Assembly (NCBI RefSeq): GCF_003399635.1
Contig: NZ_NBXB01000041.1
Coordinates: 1 to 64,000 of the forward strand
Length of the DNA: 64,000 nt
DNA from: Subtercola boreus
GTDB taxonomy: Bacteria; Actinomycetota; Actinomycetes; Actinomycetales; Microbacteriaceae
Direction of reading: 5' to 3'
The notes beneath the pieces are model-generated. The model was not told the origin of the DNA. It did not search any database and saw only the letters and a program-made list of their open reading frames with translations. The position numbers and the translations under genes are program-made. Below are positions 52,991-60,943 of this stretch, in pieces (the stretch's first letter is position 1; every line of letters starts with the position of its first letter).

Positions 52991-54358
52991 CTAGAAGCCG
53001 GTGCCGTACTGCGCCAGCACCTGGCGGGGGTTCTCCGCCGTGCCGTTCAGGCGGGTCTCGAAGTGCACGTGGCATCCGGTGGACGCACCCGTCGTACCCG
53101 CCTTCGCGATGAGCTGGCCCTCGGCGACGGCCCAGCCCGAGCGCACCACGAGCGGCGTGTTGTGGCCGTAGACCGTGGTGCGACCGCCACCGTGGTTGAT
53201 CGTGACCGCGTTTCCGAGCCCGCCGTTCGACCCCGCGAACGTCACAGTTCCGGCCGAGGCCGCATAGACGTTCGCGCCGCAGGTGCCGCCAGGGCTCACG
53301 AGGTCGATGCCGGCGTGCAGTCGCCAGACCGCATCGATCGGGTGGAAACGGTTGCCGAACTCGCTCGACACTCTCGCGTTCGGGAGCGGGTTGCTCCAGC
53401 CCTGCCCGCCGGGGCCGCTCACGATGGGGGCGGGAGATCCGCCCGGGCTTCCGCCCCCGCCGCCGCTGCCCCCACTGCCACCCCGCGCCGCCCGTTCACG
53501 CTCAGCCGCGGCCCTCGCCTCGCGCTCTGCCCTGGCCTGCTCCTCCGCGATGCGGGCCCGCTCGACCACACCGGCCTGGTAGTCAGCCTCTGTCGCTGCC
53601 CTGTTGGACACCAGCACGTCGAGCTGCACCGCCAATTCCACCCGGCGGCTCTGCTCTTCGGCGAGCATCGTCTCGACGGCCGCCTGCGCAGCCGCAGCCT
53701 CGGCGAGCGCCTGCTCGGCAGCCACCCTGAGCACGTCGAGCGCGGATTTCGCCATAGCCGCCTGGCTGGCGAGAGCCGCTGCACTGTTGCGGCTCTGCGC
53801 CGCGAGTTCGTAGATCTGCGAGGTCTGCTCGGTGAGTTTGCTGAGGGCTCCGAGCTGGTAGAGCAGAGCATCCACATCGCCGCCGCCGGAGCTCCCGAGC
53901 AGGGCAACCGACAGGTCTGACCCGCCGGAGCGCGCCAATTGTGCCGCCAGGGCCCCCGCTCGCTGACTGGATGCCTGCGCCTCCGCCGTTGCCTCCCCTG
54001 CCTTGCCCTCGAGCTCGTCACTCCGCCGCATACCCTCGTCGAACGCGATCTGAGCGGTCTCATACTCGGCCCCGCGCTGCTCAGAGAGAGCCTGCGCCGC
54101 GACCGTCTCGGCCTCGAGCCCGGCGATCAGGCCCCGGATGCGTGTGATCTCACCCTGCTTCGACGCCTCGTTCGAGCGGGCTGCGAGAACGTCCTCCCAG
54201 CTCGGGTAGTCCACGGCGCGGGCGGACTCCGACGCGAGCCCGTCACCGAGAACCAACGCAAAAGCGACAGCGGCCGCCTGCACGAGCGCGCGGAACGGAC
54301 GGCGCGGGCGTGTTTCGGCGCGACTTTTCGTAAGCGAAGAGGCGGGATGATCGGTCAC
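52991..54358 (-). CDS. M23-family peptidase with coiled coil (cell-wall hydrolase)
   Basis: 455 residues from GTG at 54356-54358. A signal or membrane segment (ALVQAAAVAFALVLGDGLAS) precedes an Ala/Glu/Gln-rich coiled coil of about 250 residues (residues 60-310), then a Gly/Ser linker and an M23 domain with FGNRFHPIDAVWRLHAGIDL and GCHVHFETRLNG, which hold the zinc-binding His, Asp and HxH. This EnvC/NlpD-like layout fits peptidoglycan hydrolases or activators at the septum. It faces the Septum_form lipoprotein tail to tail. Confidence 0.85.
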   Translation of the reverse strand: MTDHPASSLTKSRAETRPRRPFRALVQAAAVAFALVLGDGLASESARAVDYPSWEDVLAARSNEASKQGEITRIRGLIAGLEAETVAAQALSEQRGAEYETAQIAFDEGMRRSDELEGKAGEATAEAQASSQRAGALAAQLARSGGSDLSVALLGSSGGGDVDALLYQLGALSKLTEQTSQIYELAAQSRNSAAALASQAAMAKSALDVLRVAAEQALAEAAAAQAAVETMLAEEQSRRVELAVQLDVLVSNRAATEADYQAGVVERARIAEEQARAEREARAAAERERAARGGSGGSGGGGGSPGGSPAPIVSGPGGQGWSNPLPNARVSSEFGNRFHPIDAVWRLHAGIDLVSPGGTCGANVYAASAGTVTFAGSNGGLGNAVTINHGGGRTTVYGHNTPLVVRSGWAVAEGQLIAKAGTTGASTGCHVHFETRLNGTAENPRQVLAQYGTGF

Positions 54359-54596
54359 GAGCTCGTCCTGTCGGGTGAGGTGGCGGCGGGCTTCCGTCGA
54401 CCACCGGGGCTTTCGGCCACAATAATCTGGCCTGCTGGGAGCCTCCACCCCCACGCCGAGCGTCCCCACATGCACAGATCACGCCCAGCCCGGCACGCGC
54501 GGACATTCGCCCAGCCACCCTGCCCTGCCGGCCTCGCCCGGCAAACGATTGGCGAGGAGGGCCTCGCGTGTGGCATACTCGTTGAGTTGTCAAAAC

Positions 54597-54669
54597 GGCC
54601 CCATCGTTTAGCGGCCTAGGACGCTGCCCTTTCACGGCAGTAGCACGGGTTCGAATCCCGTTGGGGTCA
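54597..54669 (+). tRNA. tRNA-Glu (anticodon TTC)
   Basis: A 73-base cloverleaf: acceptor GGCCCCA/TGGGGTC, anticodon loop CTTTCAC (anticodon TTC), T loop TTCGAAT. CCA is not encoded. CATACT 18 bases upstream is a likely -10. Confidence 0.94.
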
Positions 54670-54686
54670 CTGCTAGCTAACGATGT

Positions 54687-54704
54687 GATTTGCTTCGGCA
54701 AATC
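54687..54704 (+). terminator. UUCG-loop hairpin after tRNA-Glu
   Basis: GATTTGC-TTCG-GCAAATC is a perfect 7-bp stem with a very stable TTCG loop. There is no T-tract, so it may be a processing or pause hairpin rather than a full terminator. Confidence 0.5.
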
Positions 54705-54778
54705 GGGTCAGCCAGCAGCAGGAAATCGGAACGCCACAATTCAGGTATAGTTGGGGCGGTTCACAATTTCACACGTTT

Positions 54779-54852
54779 GGCCCTGTAGCGCAGTTGGTTA
54801 GCGCGCCGCCCTGTCACGGCGGAGGTCGCCGGTTCAAGTCCGGTCAGGGTCG
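54779..54852 (+). tRNA. tRNA-Asp (anticodon GTC)
   Basis: A 74-base cloverleaf: acceptor GGCCCTG/CAGGGTC, anticodon loop CTGTCAC (anticodon GTC), T loop TTCAAGT. No encoded CCA. TATAGT upstream near 54735 could be its -10. Confidence 0.94.
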
Positions 54853-54866
54853 CAAAGGTTCGAATG

Positions 54867-54889
54867 CCCTTCCCTCGGGAAGGGTTTTT
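54867..54889 (+). terminator. Terminator after tRNA-Asp
   Basis: CCCTTCC-CTCG-GGAAGGG is a perfect 7-bp stem followed by TTTTT. It is a classic intrinsic terminator 15 bases after the tRNA. Confidence 0.85.
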
Positions 54890-54915
54890 CGGCCTCTGGA
54901 GGGGTTCACCTCTTC

Positions 54916-54988
54916 GGCTCTGTAGCTCAGTTGGTAGAGCGTTCGACTGAAAATCGAAAGGTCACCGGATCGATGCCGGTCGGAGCCA
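54916..54988 (+). tRNA. tRNA-Phe (anticodon GAA)
   Basis: A 73-base cloverleaf: acceptor GGCTCTG/CGGAGCC, anticodon loop CTGAAAA (anticodon GAA), T stem ACCGG/CCGGT. The T loop reads ATCGATG, so position 54 is A where almost all tRNAs have T. The other three tRNAs of the window have a normal TTC. No encoded CCA. Confidence 0.92.
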
Positions 54989-54990
54989 CT

Positions 54991-55026
54991 GCCTCGCCTT
55001 GCGGCTTCTACGCAGGGTGAGGCTTT
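54991..55026 (+). terminator. Terminator after tRNA-Phe
   Basis: An 8-bp stem with one mismatch (GCCTCGCC at 54991-54998 with the segment 55016-55023) is followed by TTTTTCTTT. It ends the tRNA-Phe transcript. Confidence 0.75.
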
Positions 55027-55060
55027 TTCTTTGCCCCCGGCAGCCGTTCCATGCTGCGGC

Positions 55061-55137
55061 CGGGCGATCGGGCCAGGCGGGCGGATCGGGTCAAGCGGGC
55101 GATCGGGCTAGGCGGGCGGATCGGGTCAAGCGGGCGA
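55061..55137. repeat. 35-bp tandem repeat, 2.2 copies
   Basis: The unit beginning CGGGCGATCGGGCCAGGCGG (55061-55095) repeats at 55096-55130 with one base changed, then breaks off after 7 bases. Each unit is itself built from two GATCGGG-containing halves. It lies between tRNA-Phe and the DUF2277 gene. Confidence 0.8.
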
Positions 55138-55143
55138 AAACGT

Positions 55144-55416
55144 TCAGGCGGGCGCGAAGCGGCGCGCCGAGCGCTCCTTCGCCTTGGCCGCCTCGACGTC
55201 GCGGTCCTTCGGCGGGGCCACGCTCACCAGGTCTTCGAGCAGGTGCCCGGTGATGTGCGCGATCTCTGCGACGGCGCGGTCGAACGCCTCCGCGTTGGCC
55301 TTCGAGGGCTTCGTTGTTCCGCTGATCTTCCGCACGTACTGCAGCGCTGCGGCATGCACTTCGTCGCCGGTCGCGGCCGGCTCGAAGTTGTGGAGAGTGT
55401 GGATGTTGCGGCACAT
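55144..55416 (-). CDS. DUF2277 protein
   Basis: 90 residues from ATG at 55414-55416. MCRNIHTLHNFEPAATGDEV is the conserved start of DUF2277, and ALQYVRKISGTTKPSKANAE and the end KAKERSARRFAPA fit. The Cys and His at the N-terminus are kept. Such proteins are widespread in actinobacteria; function unknown. Stand-alone gene. Confidence 0.85.
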   Translation of the reverse strand: MCRNIHTLHNFEPAATGDEVHAAALQYVRKISGTTKPSKANAEAFDRAVAEIAHITGHLLEDLVSVAPPKDRDVEAAKAKERSARRFAPA

Positions 55417-55659
55417 GTGAACCTCCGGGAGTCGGATGATCGCGATCAGGTTGTGAACAGCGTACACATCGCTTTCGGCCTGATCAAGGGCGCCGCCGAC
55501 CCCGTGCTGTTCACCAGGGCGCGGTTGCGGCGCCCGGGCTTCCGGCACGAGGATCGGGGCATGGGGCGACCAGCATCGGCACAGCCAGGCGGAACCGGAG
55601 ACGGGAGCAGCGCCGAAGCGCGAGGCGGAGGCAGCGTGCGGACGAGCCCCGCTGCACGG

Positions 55660-56404
55660 ATGCTCGCACGGAGGCCGCTCGCGACACTGTCCGTTCTGCT
55701 GCTGGGCCGCGGGGGCGCTGCAGGCGGTCGCCGCGACGATCAGGTGGGCACCGTGCATCCGGGATCTCGGCACTCTCGACTGCGCGCAGATCCAGAACCA
55801 CACATTCGACTACAAGATCGTGAGCCAACCGTTCGAGGCGATCCCCGTCGCCGTTCCGCTGGCCGGAATCTCGTCGCTGCTCCTGGTGGTCTTCTGGCTC
55901 GTCGCAGCGCGGTCGCTTCCCGTGCCGGGGAGCCGGAGCGCATCCGTGGCCCGGATCTTCTGCGTCGGGGCCGCGGCCGCCATCGCTCTCGTGGGCGGAA
56001 GCCAGCTGATCGCTGCCGCGAGCGGAAGCGTCCTCGGGGTCGTCGGCCCGACGGTGGGCCTCGCGGTCTGGTTCGTCGCAACTGTGCTGCCGATCACGGC
56101 GTCAGCACTGCTCATCGCCGTGTCGGCGGGAGTGCGTGCTCGCATCGTCTGGAGCGTGCTGCTGCTGGCGACGCTCGGCGGCGACGAGCTTGCCGAATAC
56201 GTGTTGCTGGAGCCGATCGACTCCTCCTACGACTCACCGCCCGGAATCGGCTACCCGGGTGCAGCGGGCCTCCTGCTCGCGGGGATCGCCTTCGCCGTCG
56301 CCGCGTTCACGGCCGGTCGCCGCCGCACTGCCGCACCCGGGGGTTCTGACCCGGCATCCGGCCCACCCCGCCCGGCTCAGAGCCTCAGCAACCCGTTCTC
56401 GTAG
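55660..56404 (+). pseudogene. Membrane-protein gene with a frameshift near its start
   Basis: ATG at 55660 reads MLARRPLATLSVLLL, a signal or first membrane helix. If one G of the run near 55704-55706 is removed, the frame continues without a break as AAGALQAVAATIRWAPCIRD, LGTLDCAQIQNHTFDYKIVS and then five further membrane helices (AVPLAGISSLLLVVFWLVAA to AGLLLAGIAFAVAAFTAGRR) to TAG at 56402-56404. Without that correction the only start is a GTG at 55820, in the middle of the conserved part. It is a frameshifted gene or a sequencing error. Multi-pass membrane protein of unknown function. It overlaps the end of the response regulator. Confidence 0.55.
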
Positions 56405-57075
56405 GCGAAGACGACGATCTGCACGCGGCTCTGCAGGGCGAGCTTCGACAGGATACTGCGGATGTGCGTCTTGGCCGTCGTCTCGCTGATGAACGCCGAC
56501 GCCGCGATGTCACCGTTGCTGAGGCCGGTGGCGGCGAGCAGGAAGATCTCCTGTTCGCGCGGTGTGAGGGGTGCCAGGGCGTCCGACGGGGCGGGGCCGG
56601 GCGCGTGTTGGCGGCCCGGCCCGGACGGCGGCGCAGCCCCGAACTCCCGCACGAGCGCGAGCGTCGCGGCGGGCGAGGCCACGGCATTCCCCGCATGGAC
56701 GGTGCGGATGGTCTCCAGCACCGACTCCGGCGACGCATCCTTGGTGAGGAATGCGCTCGCCCCGTGCTTCATCGCCTCGAATACCGCCTCCTCCCGCTGG
56801 AACGTGGTCAACACGATGACGCGAGGTGCGACCCCATCCGAAGCGCCGCCCGGCCCCTGCGTGATGCGGTGGGTCGCCTCGATGCCGCCCATCACGGGCA
56901 TCCGGATGTCCATCAGCACCACATCGGGACGGAACTCCTCGACCAGCCGCACGGCTTCCGCACCGTCGCCGGCCGAGCCGACGAGTTCGAGGTCGGGCTG
57001 GGATTCGATGAGCATCCGGATGCCGTAGACGAACAGTCGCTGGTCGTCGACGACCAGGACGCGGATCGGGCTCAC
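56377..57075 (-). CDS. NarL/LuxR-family response regulator
   Basis: 232 residues. VLVVDDQRLF at the start and VVLMDIRMPVMGGIEAT near 53 (phospho-acceptor Asp) form the receiver; LTPREQEIFLLAATGLSNGD near 170 forms the LuxR-type helix-turn-helix. A Pro/Gly-rich linker lies between. Its start overlaps the kinase stop by 4 bases, so the two form one signalling pair. The target genes are unknown; the adjacent membrane protein is a candidate. Confidence 0.93.
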   Translation of the reverse strand: MSPIRVLVVDDQRLFVYGIRMLIESQPDLELVGSAGDGAEAVRLVEEFRPDVVLMDIRMPVMGGIEATHRITQGPGGASDGVAPRVIVLTTFQREEAVFEAMKHGASAFLTKDASPESVLETIRTVHAGNAVASPAATLALVREFGAAPPSGPGRQHAPGPAPSDALAPLTPREQEIFLLAATGLSNGDIAASAFISETTAKTHIRSILSKLALQSRVQIVVFAYENGLLRL

Positions 57076-58358
57076 GCGGCCTCCTCCCCCGGCGCCTGCG
57101 ACGCCTGTGACGCGGCGGGGATGTAAGCGGTCACGATGTAGGCGGTATCCTCGCCACCCGCACCGTCGCCCGGGCCGGCCGTGAGCCAGCCGCCTGCGAG
57201 CCGGGCCCGATCCGTCATTCCCCGCAGCCCGAACCCCGGTCGGGCATCCGGTGCCCCACCCGCCGACCGGGCAGACGCCCCAGCCGCCGACCCGGGCGGC
57301 ACTCCGTCGCCGGTGCTCATGATGGCGAGCGCGAGCCCGGGGCCCTCCCAGGTGAGGGTGACCACGGCCGCCGGATGCGCGCCGCTGTGCCTCAGCGCGT
57401 TCGTGAGACTCTCCTGCACGATGCGGTAGACGGCCAGCTCCTGGCTGGGGGTGAGCGGGCGCGGGGCCCCGAACGCCTGCACCTCCACGGGCATGCCTGC
57501 CGCCGCGAGCCGGGAGGTGAGCGCGGGCAGATCCTCGAGGCCGGGCTGCGGGCGATCGGGCGTCTCGTCGCGGAGACCCTCGATCAGCCCGCGCAGGTCA
57601 CCGAGGGCGGTGCGCGCGGTGTCGGCGATCTCCCGCAGAGCGAGGTCGGTCGTCTCGGGCTTCGTTTCCCGCAGGAAGCGCGACCCGTCGGCCACGGCGA
57701 CCACGACAGCGAGCGAGTGGGCGAGCACGTCGTGCACCTCCTGCGCGATGCGCGCACGCTCCTTGACACCCTGCAGTTCGAAGGCCGCCAGGGTCAGTTC
57801 GGCCTCTGCCTCGTCGAGGAGCTTGCGGTCGTCACGGCGGCGGGCGCTCACCGTCATCGCGAAGCCGGCGGTCCAGGCTGCGGCACAGAACACCGCGCCC
57901 ACCACGGCGAGCGTGATCGCATAGCGCAGGTATTCGCCCGGAGACGACAGCAGCCCTCCCCCTGCCCAGCCCAGCCAGTCGCCGCTGAAGACCAGCAGGA
58001 AGCCGACGAGCACAGCCTGCAGCACCACGACGAGCAGCCCGGCCCAGCGCACGCGCGGGGAGGCGTGGGCCGCGACCACGAAGGCGACGAGGATGCTCGC
58101 CCCGGCGATCTGCCAGGTCGTCGACTGCGGCCGTTCGAGCAGTCCGGCGGCCTGGGCAAGCGGCACCACGAGCAGGATCCCGAGCGCGATGCGGGGAAAC
58201 TCCCGTGCGATGCCGATGGCGACGGCGTACGCGGCGAGGGCGAGGTAGAACGAGACGGCGTGGATGCGGCCCGCTTCGGCCATGATCCAGAGCACCAGGA
58301 ACACGACCGCGATCGCGGGGAGGATGGCGGGGCGGAGGAGCTTGAGCAGGGCGGGCAT
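57072..58358 (-). CDS. NarX/DesK-type sensor histidine kinase
   Basis: 428 residues. About five or six N-terminal membrane helices (residues 10-165) are followed by the HisKA_3 box (RARIAQEVHDVLAHSLAVVV near 202-221, with the phospho-acceptor His) and a HATPase domain with N box QESLTNALRHSGAH and G box GFGLRGMTDRARLAGG. There is no extracytoplasmic sensor domain, so it probably senses within the membrane. An Ala/Gly-rich insert lies between the N and G boxes. It is the first gene of the pair. Confidence 0.92.
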   Translation of the reverse strand: MPALLKLLRPAILPAIAVVFLVLWIMAEAGRIHAVSFYLALAAYAVAIGIAREFPRIALGILLVVPLAQAAGLLERPQSTTWQIAGASILVAFVVAAHASPRVRWAGLLVVVLQAVLVGFLLVFSGDWLGWAGGGLLSSPGEYLRYAITLAVVGAVFCAAAWTAGFAMTVSARRRDDRKLLDEAEAELTLAAFELQGVKERARIAQEVHDVLAHSLAVVVAVADGSRFLRETKPETTDLALREIADTARTALGDLRGLIEGLRDETPDRPQPGLEDLPALTSRLAAAGMPVEVQAFGAPRPLTPSQELAVYRIVQESLTNALRHSGAHPAAVVTLTWEGPGLALAIMSTGDGVPPGSAAGASARSAGGAPDARPGFGLRGMTDRARLAGGWLTAGPGDGAGGEDTAYIVTAYIPAASQASQAPGEEAA

Positions 58359-58452
58359 GTCTTCACGCTAGGGGTCCACGCGCCCCGCACCCAGCGTCGC
58401 GGCCGGATCTCATCCCCCCGGACGATCCCCCGCGCCGCCCGCGAGCCAGAAG

Positions 58453-58512
58453 CGCGCCCGTTTGGGTCATCCGCGCGTGCGCGCGCAGGGGCGGGTGACC
58501 CAAATAGGCGCG
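58453..58512. repeat. Long imperfect hairpin, class B-like
   Basis: 22-base arms (58453-58474 and 58491-58512) with three mismatches and a 16-base loop. GCGCC, TTTGGG, TCATCCGC on one side and GCGGGTGA, CCCAAAT, GGCGC on the other follow the class B plan (29330, 33185) with altered cores. It lies between the DUF998-like gene and the kinase gene. Confidence 0.6.
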
Positions 58513-58565
58513 GAACGAGAACGGCGGGCGGGGCGGGGGGAGGGGCGAGGGGCGGGGGGCGCGCG

Positions 58566-59162
58566 TCAGCGCGCCAGCACCGCGACGGCCACCACCGCCA
58601 TCCAGAGCAGGATGGCGGCGTAGAGCAGCCGCTCGGCCAGCCCGAACACGGGACGCGCGGCCGGCGCGACGACGGCGGCGACCACGAAGGCCGCGAGCAC
58701 CGCCATCGCCCACGCGAGCGCGCCGGAGTGGCCAGCGATCGGTCCGAAGACGGGATCCCCCGCGAAGGAGGCGCTGAACAGGAACGCCGCTGCCGTCGCC
58801 GACGCGAAGAAGAGAGTCGCCAGCACGGTGTGCGCGCGGCCCGTTCCTGTGCGCGGGGCCCCGGGCCGATCCATCGGCGCCCAGCTGATGACGAGGCGCG
58901 CTACGCCGAACAGCAGCAGGAAGAGGAACGCGGGGAGGTTCGGCACGGCCAGGTAGAAGGTGATGGCGACACCGAGGGCGATGGCTGCGACACCGAGCGC
59001 GATCGTGGCGACCCGGTAGCCGCCGCGGAGCGCCGAGATACCGTATTCGCCGACAGCCGCGGTGACCGGACTCAGCCCCGTTCGGCCGAGATGCAGGAAG
59101 ACGAGCGCGGCGAGGGTGACCGCCACACCGACGAGGGCCACGATTGCAGCGAGGAACGCCAT
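58566..59162 (-). CDS. DUF998-like membrane protein
   Basis: 198 residues with about six membrane helices (LAAIVALVGVAVTLAALVFL, YRVATIALGVAAIALGVAIT, LPAFLFLLLFGVARLVISWA, TVLATLFFASATAAAFLFSA, LAWAMAVLAAFVVAAVVAPA, LLYAAILLWMAVVAVAVLAR). The spacing and WAPMDRPGAPRTGTGRAHTV loop resemble DUF998 family proteins. Function unknown. Confidence 0.65.
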   Translation of the reverse strand: MAFLAAIVALVGVAVTLAALVFLHLGRTGLSPVTAAVGEYGISALRGGYRVATIALGVAAIALGVAITFYLAVPNLPAFLFLLLFGVARLVISWAPMDRPGAPRTGTGRAHTVLATLFFASATAAAFLFSASFAGDPVFGPIAGHSGALAWAMAVLAAFVVAAVVAPAARPVFGLAERLLYAAILLWMAVVAVAVLAR

Positions 59163-59333
59163 CGGTGCCCTCCCTCGACTCGCGGATGACCGTGGGGCCG
59201 TGCTCGGAACGAGCTGCTCATCCCCCGACCGGTCGCTTCACCCCGATTCTAGGGGCCGGGCACGTTCGAACGGGGTCGTCGCCACGCCGCAGCACCGCCG
59301 GCTGGCCGGAGGGTCAGGTCACCGAAGCGGCCC

Positions 59334-60083
59334 CCGGCACAGGCGCTGCTCGCGATTGCAGCCGGCAAGAACGTGCTCGTGAGAAGGCCTTCACGGTGGA
59401 ATCAGCATCCGCCCGCCGCGTCTTCGCCGCCGCCCGCGAGGCCGGTGTGTTCGTGATGGATGCGCTGTGGACGGGGTTCACTCCGACGAATCTCGCCCTG
59501 CGGGAGCGCATCGCCCGGGGGTGATGTCGGCATCGTGCGGGCGATCACGACGGCGCACCACCAGCGGCTCGACCTGTCACCGACCGGACGGCACGGCGAC
59601 CCGGCCCTCGCCGGTGGCGTGCTGCTCGACCTCGGGGTCTATGCGTTCGCGCTCGCGGTCGACGTGCTGGGAACTCCGCGCTCGGTCAGTGCTGCGGGGC
59701 GGGTGGATGCCGTGGGCGTCGATCTCGGGCTGCAGGTGCTTCTCGGCTACCCCGACGCGGTCGCCACACTCTCCTTCTCGATGGAGCACCCGGGCCCGAA
59801 CGATGCGTCGATCATGGGCGACGAGGGCTGGATCCACCTCGACGCCCCGTACTTCGCGTGGACGCCCTTCCGGCTCCACGACGCCTCCCGCCCGACCCGG
59901 CTCGTCGAATCGCGGGAGCCATATGCCGCCAGCGGCATGAACGTTACGCGAGGTATGCAGTTCCAGGCACTGGATCTCGAGCGTGCGGGCGCGGCGGGCC
60001 TGACGAAATCGACGATGATGCCGAACGCGCACACCCTCGCCGTGCTCGAGGCGATGGACGCGGCCCGCGCCCAGCTCGGCTGA
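59334..60083 (+). pseudogene. Decayed Gfo/Idh/MocA-family oxidoreductase
   Basis: PAQALLAIAAGKNVLV (from 59334) is the end of the NAD-binding domain; a missing base near 59380 shifts the frame to EKAFTVESASARRVFAAARE and AGVFVMDALWTGFTPTNLAL; an extra G in the run near 59516-59521 shifts it again to GDVGIVRAITTAHHQRLDLS and the C-terminal domain (DLGVYAFALAVDVLGTPRSV and so on) to TGA at 60081-60083. The first 70 or so residues with the Rossmann glycine loop are gone. It has a 5' deletion and two frameshifts and is not functional. The substrate of the parent gene was probably a sugar or a trans-dihydrodiol. Confidence 0.75.
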
Positions 60084-60092
60084 ACCCAGTGG

Positions 60093-60821
60093 TCAGTCGA
60101 CCCAGAGCACCACGCCGGTCTGGCCGTGAAGCACGGAGGCGACACCCGCGCGAAGGGCCCGTTCGCTGCGCTCCGGGGTGAACGTCGCCGCGTCATACTC
60201 GGAGGCCGCTCCGAGGCCGACACCGCGGAACGACGCGCCGGTCCAGTCGACGGCGGTCACGTTCTGCGTGGGCTCGGCGATCTCGGCTCCGACGATCAGG
60301 AAGTCCTGTTCGAGGTGGCTCGGCGTCACGACCGCGAGAGCATCGACGAGGTCATTGCCGGCGCTCACCACGAGGTCGGGCCTCATCTCCAACGCCTGCA
60401 CGATTCCGCCGATGTGGTCGTCGCCGGCCGAGACGGTACGGAGTTCCACCTTCTCGGCAGTCGCCCAGGACTCGATGGCCGAGACGAGCGTGCGTGTGGG
60501 GTCGTCGTCGCCGGCGGTGACCAGCACGACCCGGAGGCCGGCTGACGGATGCACGTCGTCCCACGATCCCGCCTTCGGCTGCACCGTCGCCTCGGGGCTG
60601 GGGGAGGATTCGGGCAGGAACCCGGCCCCGACAGCTCCCACCAGAGTTGGTGCCGGATGCGGCTGTGCCCAGCTGTCGCCCGGGGCGCAGCCGGAGAGGA
60701 GCGCAGAACCGGCGCCCGCGAGGGCGAGGACAGTCAGCATTCGGGCGCGGAATCGCAAGGGGCATCCGTCTCGGATCGGGCCCGGCCGGGTCGGGCCAGG
60801 GGCATGGTCGCGTGCTTCCAT
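60093..60821 (-). CDS. BMP-like extracellular lipoprotein
   Basis: 242 residues from ATG at 60819-60821; a GTG 12 bases upstream is also possible. After a basic stretch, MLTVLALAGAGSALLSGCAP is a signal peptide with lipobox LSGC. The mature part (GLRVVLVTAGDDDPTRTLVS, MRPDLVVSAGNDLVDALAVV, FLIVGAEIAEPTQNVTAVDW) fits the basic-membrane-protein/periplasmic-binding fold but is shorter than the ABC-transporter type. No transporter genes are adjacent. It may be an orphan nucleoside or sugar-binding lipoprotein. Confidence 0.65.
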   Translation of the reverse strand: MEARDHAPGPTRPGPIRDGCPLRFRARMLTVLALAGAGSALLSGCAPGDSWAQPHPAPTLVGAVGAGFLPESSPSPEATVQPKAGSWDDVHPSAGLRVVLVTAGDDDPTRTLVSAIESWATAEKVELRTVSAGDDHIGGIVQALEMRPDLVVSAGNDLVDALAVVTPSHLEQDFLIVGAEIAEPTQNVTAVDWTGASFRGVGLGAASEYDAATFTPERSERALRAGVASVLHGQTGVVLWVD

Positions 60822-60943
60822 ATCCTGCGTCACGACGGTGACGCGGATGCGCCATCCGGCCCAGAGTTCCCCGTTCGTTGGCCGTCGGTCCTCACTCCGT
60901 TCACCGGTTCACGACAGCCTCCCTAGCTGACCCAAGGAGAACC

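Noticed and set aside
55051-56349. A 432-codon plus-strand frame
   Set aside because: It starts in the tandem repeat and reads through DUF2277 in antisense; only the part from 55660 on (in two frames) looks real.
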